Shown here: positions 1 through 6,500 of the stretch, piece after piece | Position numbering within the stretch: the stretch's first letter is position 1 | Layout: each line of letters starts with the position of its first letter | Made by a program: the position numbers and the translations under genes | Source: Planctomycetota bacterium | Lineage (GTDB): Bacteria; Planctomycetota; UBA1135; JACQFD01 | NCBI GenBank assembly: GCA_016792805.1 | Contig: JAEUHX010000069.1 | Coordinates: 26,703 to 90,702, forward strand | Direction of reading: 5' to 3' | Length of the DNA stretch: 64,000 bases | The notes under the pieces: model-generated | Told to the model about the DNA's origin: nothing | Database searches by the model: none | Seen by the model: the letters and a program-made list of their open reading frames with translations, nothing else

Positions 1-165
1 CTGTCACGACAAGCATGACGCGCTCGTCGAGCCACTCTTCCCGAGAGCGCCAATATCTTCGCCTCGAAGTACCAGCTCTATCTGCCTTCCAAAGACGAAC
101 TTAAAGCTCGCTTGGAGGAGATCACGCGCGGTCTCCAAGGAGATCCTGGATCACAAGTAGAATGA
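1..165 (+). pseudogene. Frameshifted 3' end of a DUF1016/YhcG-type (PDDEXK-like) gene
   Basis: The window opens inside this gene. Frame 2 reads DKHDALVE (bases 8-31). A lost base at about 32-33 then shifts reading to frame 1, which continues TLPESANIFASKYQLYLP and ends at a TGA at 163-165. The joined peptide looks like the C-terminus of the DUF1016/YhcG nuclease-like family, where an LxxDK.xALVxYTLPES..IFASKYQLYLPS block precedes a short helix. No single frame carries it, so the gene is probably broken, unless the shift is an assembly error. Only about 55 codons are visible. The family call rests on remembered consensus, not on a search. Confidence 0.5.
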
Positions 166-285
166 CGTCTCTCGGATGGACCCACAGCGGCAGAGTGTAC
201 AGAAGGAAGCTCACAACTCGAGCCGATGGGAGAAGCGTGATCGTGCTCGTTCGGACGGCATGGATAGGAGTGCCTCAGGAATGAG

Positions 286-311
286 CCGGGCCGGCGCGAT
301 GGCCGGCCCGG
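286..311 (-). terminator. GC-rich hairpin downstream of the first PrcB-like gene
   Basis: A perfect 10-bp stem (CCGGGCCGGC at 286-295 pairs with GCCGGCCCGG at 302-311) with a 6-nt loop lies 27 bp beyond the stop codon of the minus-strand gene ending at 338. There is no clear U-tract, so it could be a terminator hairpin or simply a palindrome. Confidence 0.35.
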
Positions 312-337
312 TGGGGGAGAGAGCCTGTGTTGCGGTC

Positions 338-811
338 CTACGGGCAGTTAGTCACTACGCCGTTGTGGTGGACGAACACCGGGAGCCCGAGCTTGGGGAT
401 CTTCACGAAGATCGCCGGGCTCGTGATCACGAAGAGCACGTTGCAATTCGGGCCGGGCGAAACGTCATCCAGGAACACGTCCACCTTGGCCCCGTCCGTC
501 GTCACCGAGTTCACGGTGAAGAAGTACCCTGAGGTCGGCTGGAAGCCCATGAACGACGCCACCACCATGTCGGTCGAGAAATCGACGGGAGGCTGGTTCG
601 CCGGCGTCCCGCCGTGCTGCGACCAGACGAGGTCGTACATGCGCTTGCGGACGATCACCCGGTCGCTCGGCGCGAGGGGATAGCCGCTCTGGCTCGACGT
701 TGCGAGCACGGTGAAGGGAACGGGAACGGTGGACGCGGCGCCCGCGGGCGTGAGCGTCGCGAGCGGAGCAGCGATACCGAATGCCAGGGCGAAGAGAGCG
801 AGCTTTCTCAT
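338..811 (-). CDS. Secreted PrcB C-terminal-like protein, tandem copy 1
   Basis: 157 aa. An N-terminal signal peptide (MRKLALFALAFGIAAPLA, cleavage near AGAAS) indicates export. The mature part carries the pattern of the protease-complex-subunit PrcB C-terminal domain: PPVDFSTDMVVASFMGFQPTSGY, then a D-x-V-x-L strand, PGPNC and a closing SPAIFVKIPKL strand. Start chosen at ATG 811 because it begins the signal peptide and has GGAG about 5 nt upstream; upstream in-frame extension is low-complexity. It is a paralogue of the next gene (1238-1711, same length, same organisation), so a tandem duplication is likely. The PrcB-like fold is an inference from motif order. Molecular role unknown, possibly extracellular protein-protein or protease-associated binding. 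Confidence 0.75.
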   Translation of the reverse strand: MRKLALFALAFGIAAPLATLTPAGAASTVPVPFTVLATSSQSGYPLAPSDRVIVRKRMYDLVWSQHGGTPANQPPVDFSTDMVVASFMGFQPTSGYFFTVNSVTTDGAKVDVFLDDVSPGPNCNVLFVITSPAIFVKIPKLGLPVFVHHNGVVTNCP

Positions 812-1056
812 GGGAGCTCCTGCAGGTTGGAGAAGGAACGGCGCGGAAGGCGGGGTGCCCTTATGGTGCCTCGGCCTGCCGTCACGGCGAGGCTCTGAAT
901 ACGGCGCTCCCGCGCGCGTGCTGGATCGCATTTCAAGACCCGGCGCACGCCGATGCGGAAAAGCAATTTGAGATTCGAGCCGGAGAAGCTTCAACGCCTC
1001 AGGAACTCATTGTTGTTGCGGAGCCGAAGTAGTAATTGATCCGAATTCCGTGGCTC

Positions 1057-1085
1057 GCGCAGCTCGGATGACTTTTGCGACGGCT
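1057..1085 (-). repeat. Short remnant of the GAGCTGCGCGC interspersed repeat
   Basis: The reverse complement of this stretch reads AAAAGTCATCCGAGCTGCGCGAG, matching the start of the longer repeat copies at 6155, 29401 and 58171. Only the first 25 or so bases are preserved. Confidence 0.5.
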
Positions 1086-1143
1086 GACAGCTCGCGAGTA
1101 AATGCGGCTCGGCGAGAATGGATGGCTACGAGCGGTGAAGACT

Positions 1144-1173
1144 GTCGGCCACGCGGGACTTTGCGTGGCCGAC
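1144..1173 (-). terminator. 11-bp perfect hairpin downstream of PrcB-like copy 2
   Basis: GTCGGCCACGC (1144-1154) pairs perfectly with GCGTGGCCGAC (1163-1173) around an 8-nt loop. It lies 64 bp downstream of the minus-strand gene ending at 1238 and could act as its terminator. No run of T follows on either strand. Confidence 0.4.
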
Positions 1174-1237
1174 GCGGGTGATCGCGACAACCGCACAGCT
1201 CCGCGGCGCCGCTCGACAGAGCCCGCCCGGCGGACTG

Positions 1238-1711
1238 CTACGGGCAGTTCTGGGCGACGGGGTTGTGGGTGATCACAACAGGCAGGCCAAGCTTGGGAAT
1301 CTTCACAAAGATGGCCGGCGACGTGATCACGAATAGAACATTACAGTTGTTGCCGGGGAAATGGTTGTCCAGCACCACATCGACTTTTGTGCCATCGGTT
1401 GAGACCGACTGGACCGAGAAGCCATAGCCCGAGGTGGACATAAATCCCATGAAGGATGCCACAACCATCTCGCTCGAGAAGTCCACAGGTGGCTGATTCG
1501 CTGCCGTGCCGCCGTGATTCGCCCAAACGGCGTCGTACATGCGCTTTCGGACGATCAGAGTATCGACGGGCGCGTCGGCATAACCGCTGAAGGCCGACTC
1601 TGCGATGACCGTGAAGGGGACCGGTGTGCTGGCAGCCGCCGTTGCGGGCGTTAGCGAAGCAAGCGGTGCGCAGATGCCGAGTGCGAGGGCGATGAGAGCG
1701 AGGCTCTTCAT
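1238..1711 (-). CDS. Secreted PrcB C-terminal-like protein, tandem copy 2
   Basis: 157 aa, signal peptide MKSLALIALALGICAPLASL followed by an Ala-rich cleavage region. The mature domain repeats the plan of its neighbour at 338-811: RKRMYDAVWANHGGTAANQPPVDF, MVVASFMGF, a TSGYGF turn, NNCNVLFVITSPAIFVKIPKLGLP. The conserved strands match the PrcB C-terminal family. A conserved pair of cysteines (one in NNC, one in the C-terminal QNC) could form a disulfide outside the cytoplasm. Both copies appear intact and are transcribed in the same direction, separated by about 430 bp. Function unknown beyond likely extracytoplasmic location. Confidence 0.75.
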   Translation of the reverse strand: MKSLALIALALGICAPLASLTPATAAASTPVPFTVIAESAFSGYADAPVDTLIVRKRMYDAVWANHGGTAANQPPVDFSSEMVVASFMGFMSTSGYGFSVQSVSTDGTKVDVVLDNHFPGNNCNVLFVITSPAIFVKIPKLGLPVVITHNPVAQNCP

Positions 1712-1854
1712 GGGAACTCCGAGTTGGATGTGACAGAACGGCGCGGAGGGAGATGCGCCTCAGATACCCATCCCGCTGCCGACTGCGTGAATGCACAAAC
1801 TCTCAGATCCCGCGCTCGTGGTAGCGGAAAACTAGCATCGAGCAGGATCGTGGA

Positions 1855-2000
1855 AGCTCAGCCGCTGCGACGCGAATGACGCTCCTCCTCGTCGTCGTCG
1901 CAGGCAGTTCATGAGTCCTGAAGAGTCAGGGCGTGCTCGCGCAGCTCCAGCTCCCCTGGGAGGCCCCCGGCCTTGCGAGGGAGTGAATATGGCGCGGCCA
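1855..2000 (-). pseudogene. Decayed partial copy of the DUF1992 gene
   Basis: Bases from about 1875 (GCTCCTCCTCGTCGTCGTCGCAGGC, then TCCTGAAGAGTCAGG, GTGC.CGCGCAG, TTGCGA) align collinearly with 3480-3600 inside the intact DUF1992 gene on the same strand. The match weakens either side. A 3-bp insertion and many substitutions destroy the reading frame. It is therefore a relic of a second copy of that gene. The remainder of the 1712-2093 gap holds nothing else I recognise. Confidence 0.65.
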
Positions 2001-2093
2001 CGGAAGATTTGTGAGACGCCACCCTGGGGGATCAACGACGGAAGGAAGCGCGCTTTGTCTGACGGCCTCCTCGAGGCGGCTTTTCAGGAGAGC

Positions 2094-3140
2094 TCAGAGC
2101 TTTCGCAATGCACAATTGCGCAAGAACTCTCGAGATTCTCCGATCTGACAGCCGTAGAAATCAACGCTTCCCTCAACTTGTGGGCGTGGCATGCGCGAAT
2201 TCTGACTACCAAAATTGTCTATCGCTGCTTCGGTTGCGCGCGCGACCGCTACATCAGCACCAGAAAGTGCGGTAACTTGCATGAGGAATCCAAAGTCTCG
2301 GATTATCGGTCCCAAAGCAGCACCAGCGATGCTGCTTCCCATGCTTCCGAGCGCAGCAACAGCGACCTGTTCGAGTTCTTTTCCTTCAAAAAGAGCCTGG
2401 CCCGTCCCCACCAACCCCGAGGCTGCAGTATTGATCGCGAGGATCACGCCGGTTTCCGCAGTTGATATCATCGCACCTGCAGCGCCAAGTCCGATCGCAC
2501 CGGTGACGAACGTGCCTCCCGCGCCCAAGGCCGCAGATCCAACACTTCCGGTGTCTTGATAAGTGAAAAAGCCCCTGAGGCTGGAGCCGACTGCGAGCAT
2601 CGCGAGGGGTGCGCCTGTGCTGCCAGCGGTCACTCCCGTGATACCCGCGCCCGCCGCGAGCGCAGCCCCTCCTGGCGCCGCAACAATTCCCGGAACGACG
2701 ACGAGTACTGTGGCAGAAAGGTCCCTCACAAGTCTCAATCCCTGGTAGCCAGTATTCCAATCTTGGACGTATCGAGAGATGGATGCATGGGAACGATCCA
2801 GTGAGGCTCGGGTCTGGCGGCGGTGCCAATCTTGGTCATTCTCCATTTGAGTGAGGAGACCGAGCAGATTTTCAAAGGTAGTTTCGGGGTCATGGCAGAG
2901 CGCCAGTTCGGTCTGCGCCCAGAGATGAGCCGATTCCTCCTCAAGCTCCGTTCGATAGCCTGACCAGTTGATCTCAACATTGTAAGTCGTTGGTAAACCC
3001 CAACCTGGGTCATGTTCGACTACGCGACTTCGCCGACGGATGATGCTGGCTCGAGCCGCACCACGCACAATTGCGTAGATGACGTCCGGATTGAACGCCC
3101 AGACTGCTCCTTGGTGATCTGTGATGCCATAGACGGGCAT
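2094..3140 (-). CDS. Orphan glycine-rich hydrophobic protein, unknown function
   Basis: 348 aa from ATG 3140, chosen because GAGG lies about 8 nt upstream; ATG 3158 (6 residues longer) is possible but has no visible ribosome site. The N-terminal ~120 residues are polar and charged (MPVYGITDHQGAVWAFNPD, WSGYRTELEEESAHLW). They are followed by about 170 residues of Gly/Ala-rich hydrophobic helices (for example AAPGGAALAAGAGITGV and VTGAIGLGAAGAMISTAE) like the glycine-zipper or pre-toxin helices of polymorphic effectors. The C-terminus is short, polar and has two cysteines. The coding region is visibly AT-richer than its neighbours. It sits between a decayed and an intact copy of the DUF1992 gene, which suggests acquisition by transfer. 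I do not recognise the family. Confidence 0.55.
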   Translation of the reverse strand: MPVYGITDHQGAVWAFNPDVIYAIVRGAARASIIRRRSRVVEHDPGWGLPTTYNVEINWSGYRTELEEESAHLWAQTELALCHDPETTFENLLGLLTQMENDQDWHRRQTRASLDRSHASISRYVQDWNTGYQGLRLVRDLSATVLVVVPGIVAAPGGAALAAGAGITGVTAGSTGAPLAMLAVGSSLRGFFTYQDTGSVGSAALGAGGTFVTGAIGLGAAGAMISTAETGVILAINTAASGLVGTGQALFEGKELEQVAVAALGSMGSSIAGAALGPIIRDFGFLMQVTALSGADVAVARATEAAIDNFGSQNSRMPRPQVEGSVDFYGCQIGESREFLRNCALRKL

Positions 3141-3340
3141 ATTGGATACCTCGTTCATGCGACACGATTCGATCCCGAAGGGGTGCGATCGGAACTGCCA
3201 TTCGGAACTGGGGGAATCAGGCCGCGAGTGAAACCGAATTCTGCGCGGAAGAAGTGCGTACCGTGGGCTCTGCGAACGGCCCTTTTCTCGATCGCTGAAG
3301 GGAGCGGACCCTTCGCTTCTGAGCATCTCCGATACCCCGG

Positions 3341-3724
3341 CTATAGAAGGCGATTCTCGCGCGTGACTCGCCGGAGGGCTGCGGCGCGGTAGGCACCCGG
3401 CAGCTTGCGGCGCGTCTGTCGTTCGATCAGGAGCTCATATCGAATCGAGGCGTTGCGCAGCTGGTCGCGCAGCGCACCGCGCTCCTCCTCGTCGTCGCAG
3501 GCGGCTAACAAATCCTGAAGAGTCAGGATGTGCCTGCGCAGTTCCATTTCCTCGGGGAGGACGCCCGCGTTGCGAAGCAACAAATATCCGGCCCGCAGCT
3601 CCTCGGGGACGCCGGAGAGGTCGTCCAGCTCGAGTGGCTTGCCGGCTCCGGGGAGACCGTCGAAGAGTCCCTGCGCCGCGGCGTCGCGGATGCGCTGGTC
3701 GATCAGCTTCTCGAGGGGATCCAT
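3341..3724 (-). CDS. DUF1992 (DnaJ-homologue C28-type) domain protein
   Basis: 127 aa. The sequence MDPLEKLIDQRIRDAAAQGL followed by FDGLPGAGKPLELDDLS and PEELRAGYLLLRNAGVLPEE is characteristic of the DUF1992 / DnaJ-homologue subfamily C member 28 conserved domain. The bacterial stand-alone versions lack a J-domain, as here. The rest is a helical, Arg-rich tail. ATG 3724 is chosen because the family normally begins just before the LIDQRI segment; the upstream frame overlaps the divergent gene. The gene is divergent from the HEAT-repeat gene at 3800 with a 75-bp shared promoter region. A degenerate second copy lies at 1855-2000. Cellular role of the family is not established. Confidence 0.8.
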   Translation of the reverse strand: MDPLEKLIDQRIRDAAAQGLFDGLPGAGKPLELDDLSGVPEELRAGYLLLRNAGVLPEEMELRRHILTLQDLLAACDDEEERGALRDQLRNASIRYELLIERQTRRKLPGAYRAAALRRVTRENRLL

Positions 3725-3799
3725 GGATCCGTGTGGGAACCGTCCCGCGAGAGTAGCGTATCGGAGGCGCCTCCGAACCGCCCCGGAACGCTTCGACCC

Positions 3800-5725
3800 A
3801 TGGAATTCCAACAAATCGGGCTGATTCCGCTTGCCGCCGTACTCCTACTCGGGGCGCTGCCGTCGGCGGCAGCCCAGTGCGATGGCCCTTCACCGATGAC
3901 GCCCGCGATGCCGGCGCCAGCGCTTCCGAGCCCGATCACGCCGGGCGGCTACCCCGTGCCGCCAGGGCTGCCGATTCCCGTGGGCCCGGTCACCGGCCTC
4001 AGCGGCGCGCGCGCGGCGGCCGAGTCGTGGCGGTACTGGTTCGAGGTCAACCGCGAGCGGCTCGTGGCGCTGCCGGAGCGCACGCAAGCGGCGGCGATGA
4101 CGCCGCGGACTCTCCCCATGGCCGGCTCCAGCGATGGAATGGCGGAGCTTCGACGGACCGAAGCGGCGCTCCAAAGCGAGCTCGTGGCGCCGCTCGCGCA
4201 GGCCGCGGGCTCCGACCAGGCCGAGGTCGCAAGCCAAGCGCTCCTCGCGTTGGCGCGGCTGCGTGCGCAGGCGCCGGCGGTCGAGCCGATTTTGTTGCAA
4301 GGGCTGCGGCGTAATGAGCTACGCGTCGCGCAGACAGCGGCGCTCGCACTCGGGATGCTCGGGTCGCCCGAGGCGGTGGCGGCGCTGCTCGATCTCTCCG
4401 ACGGGACGCGCGAGGGCGGCCGGCGCTGCGGCGGGCTTGAGGTGCCGCGCGTCGTGCGCACCGCGGCCGCTTACGGGCTTGGGCTGGCCGGCTCGAGAAG
4501 TAAGAATCCACATTTGCGGGAGCGCATCCGCGCTTCGTTACAGAAAGGTCTGGGAGACGGCGCTCTCATCGACCGCAATGCCGATCGGGAGTGGAATCTG
4601 GCACGCGTTGTGTCGCTCGGCCTCATCGCCGATCCGAGCTTCCGCTCGGCGCTTTTATTGCAAAAGTGGGAGCTGGAGGCGGGGGCGCAGGACCTGGCGG
4701 CTGCGGCGCAAGTTCCCGTTGCGGTGGCGAGGCTCCTTTCGCAGGCGCCGGCGCCCGAGCGCGAGCGCTATGCGCTGTCACTTCTCGCGCGGATCGAGCA
4801 GAAGGACGGCGACCTCGACCGGCGGCGCCTCCCGGGAATTGCGGCATCGCTCGGCGAGCTCGTTCGCCCCGGCGAGCCGCTGTCTGTGCGAGTGACTGCG
4901 GCGCTCGGGTCGCTCGCCGACGACGCCGGGCGGCGCGCCGAAGCGGCTGGATTTGCGCTGGTTGCGCTTGGGTCGATGGCGGCGTCGGCTGCGCCCGGAT
5001 CCCCAGAGGAAATGTGGCTTCTGGAGCGAGCGCTCTCGCCGCGCGATCGGCGGGGCATGCGGAGCTGGGCCGCTCTCGCACTCGGGATTGCGGCGAAGGA
5101 GCGCGGCGCCGAGGCGGCACCCCGGGGCGGAAAGAAGGGGCCGAGCGACGCAGTGAGCTTGGCATTGTTGGATCGGCTCCGATCTCTCAAGGATCCCGAG
5201 GAGGCTGCGGCCTTTTCGCTCGCGCTTGGGCTGCGCCGCTGCGGCGAGGCCTCCGTGGAGATCCGAAGACGTTACAGCTCCCTGCGCGACGAGTCGCTGC
5301 GCGGCTACCTCGCCGTGGCGCTCGGGCTCCTCGGCACGCGTGAGAATTGTGAGGAGCTTCTCTCGGCCATGGATACAACTCGCCACCACCCGTGGTCGCT
5401 TTCGCAGGCGGCGCTTGGGCTCGCCCTTGCCGGAGATGGGCGGGGGACGGCACGGCTGCTGGAGTCGCTGGCCGATCGCAGCGCCGGGGGTGCCGCTGCC
5501 AAAGGGGCCGTCGCTATGGCGCTCGGTGCTGCCGGCGACGCGCGGGCGCTTAGGCCCATGCTCGATTGTTTGAAGTCCACATCCAGCGCGACCGTCGCCG
5601 CGGGACTGCACGCCATCGGACGGCTGGCCGACGACGAGCCGATGCCCTGGTTCGCGCGTCCGCTGGCTGATTTTAATTATCCAGCTGTAGATTTTGCGCT
5701 GCTTGGATTCTTGACCGGCAGCTAG
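3800..5725 (+). CDS. Secreted HEAT-repeat protein
   Basis: 641 aa. ATG 3800 starts a signal peptide (MEFQQIGLIPLAAVLLLGAL, cleaved after SAAAQ). A Pro-rich linker follows, then repeated Ala/Leu-rich helical pairs of the HEAT/PBS-lyase type, such as VASQALLALARLRAQAP, VAQTAALALGMLGSPEAV, VRTAAAYGLGLAG and LRGYLAVALGLLGTRENCEEL, running almost to the C-terminus. This is a scaffold architecture without catalytic motifs, probably periplasmic. The longer frame beginning at 3530 is rejected because it would overlap the divergent DUF1992 gene and lose the signal peptide. Many Planctomycetota encode large sets of such secreted HEAT proteins of unknown role. Confidence 0.8.
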   Translation: MEFQQIGLIPLAAVLLLGALPSAAAQCDGPSPMTPAMPAPALPSPITPGGYPVPPGLPIPVGPVTGLSGARAAAESWRYWFEVNRERLVALPERTQAAAMTPRTLPMAGSSDGMAELRRTEAALQSELVAPLAQAAGSDQAEVASQALLALARLRAQAPAVEPILLQGLRRNELRVAQTAALALGMLGSPEAVAALLDLSDGTREGGRRCGGLEVPRVVRTAAAYGLGLAGSRSKNPHLRERIRASLQKGLGDGALIDRNADREWNLARVVSLGLIADPSFRSALLLQKWELEAGAQDLAAAAQVPVAVARLLSQAPAPERERYALSLLARIEQKDGDLDRRRLPGIAASLGELVRPGEPLSVRVTAALGSLADDAGRRAEAAGFALVALGSMAASAAPGSPEEMWLLERALSPRDRRGMRSWAALALGIAAKERGAEAAPRGGKKGPSDAVSLALLDRLRSLKDPEEAAAFSLALGLRRCGEASVEIRRRYSSLRDESLRGYLAVALGLLGTRENCEELLSAMDTTRHHPWSLSQAALGLALAGDGRGTARLLESLADRSAGGAAAKGAVAMALGAAGDARALRPMLDCLKSTSSATVAAGLHAIGRLADDEPMPWFARPLADFNYPAVDFALLGFLTGS

Positions 5726-5796
5726 CAGTTTTTCAACGACCTGCGAGGGGCGGCAATCATCGCGCTCCGCGAGGTGCGATTGGTGGCGGGGTTTTT

Positions 5797-6045
5797 CATC
5801 CGCGCGCGCAAGCGCGCGCGAATGGGCGCGGGCGATGCCCGCGCCCTACGGCAGAACGGACACTTTCGCGTGCACTTGCGAATTCATCGATAAGGAACGG
5901 CGCGGAATGGGGCGCGGCTCGGTCTCGGCGCGACGAGTTTCGAAGACTCGAGGCCATGGCGCGCGCATGGATCGAAGCGATTTGTAGGGTCGGCGCACGC
6001 GCCGACCCATGGCGCGGGGCTTGCCCCGCGCGAGGACGAATGGGC
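5797..6045. repeat. Modular palindromic intergenic repeat, copy 1
   Basis: Three palindromes recur here and at other intergenic sites. The first is GCGCGCGCAAGCGCGCGC (about 5803-5820) followed by GGCGCGGGCGATGCCCGCGCC. The second is GTAGGGTCGGCGCACGCGCCGAC (from about 5985). The third is GCGCGGGGCTTGCCCCGCGC. They are separated by poorly conserved sequence. The tract lies between two convergent genes (stops at 5725 and 6501). This copy of the CATCCGCG...GCCCTAC module (5797-5852) is uninterrupted and serves as a reference for the intron insertion at 62960. Confidence 0.75.
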
Positions 6046-6154
6046 ACCACGGTTCTTCTCCCGCGCGCGCACGACCACACCCCATTCTTCCCGAGACACA
6101 ACCCGCTTGCCACGCGCGCACGCGCGCTCACACCGGTCGGCGCACGGAAGACAT

Positions 6155-6281
6155 TTCAAAAGTCATCCGAGCTGCGCGCGGGCCTCGTCGCCCATCGCTG
6201 CGTCGCCTCGTCCTCGTCGAAACTACTTGGCTACGCCTGGGCATAGGCTCCTTGCGCTGGACGACGATTCCTCGCGCTCGC
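6155..6281 (+). repeat. Interspersed repeat 'GAGCTGCGCGCGGGCC', copy 1
   Basis: The stretch begins TTCAAAAGTCATCCGAGCTG and ends CGACGATTCCTCGCGCTCGC. It matches 29401-29530 and 58171-58310 along most of its length, with insertions in the middle. All three full copies are in noncoding DNA between convergent genes. No open frame is conserved between copies, so it is probably not coding. Confidence 0.7.
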
Positions 6282-6330
6282 AGTGCGTGGCGCCAGTGCA
6301 AGCACCGGTAGCACACTTGAAACGTCCTCC

Positions 6331-6472
6331 ACGCGCCGACCCCACTTATCGATTGGGGTATCGGCCGATCGAGCCGACCCCACGTGTCGATTGGGGAGTA
6401 GCTCAATTGCGCCGACCCCACTTTTCCGTTGAGGCAGTACGAAAGCGCTGATCTCACGGATCGAGCGAGGAC
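6331..6472. repeat. Short tandem array of a 38-40-bp unit
   Basis: About 3.5 diverged head-to-tail units share the core GCGCCGACCCCAC followed by ATCGATTGGGG and GTAGCTC. Unit starts at 6358, 6398 and 6437 give spacings of 40 and 39 bp. The same unit recurs as a 38-bp array at 62618-62807. Units are contiguous with no unique spacers, so this is not a CRISPR. Confidence 0.65.
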
Positions 6473-6500
6473 GCGTTCAGGCGGCGAGGCCCGCGTGCAA

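Noticed and set aside
1911..2465. 184-codon plus-strand ORF in the DUF1992 remnant
   Set aside because: Overlaps the orphan gene antisense and begins inside the decayed copy; no signal or motif.
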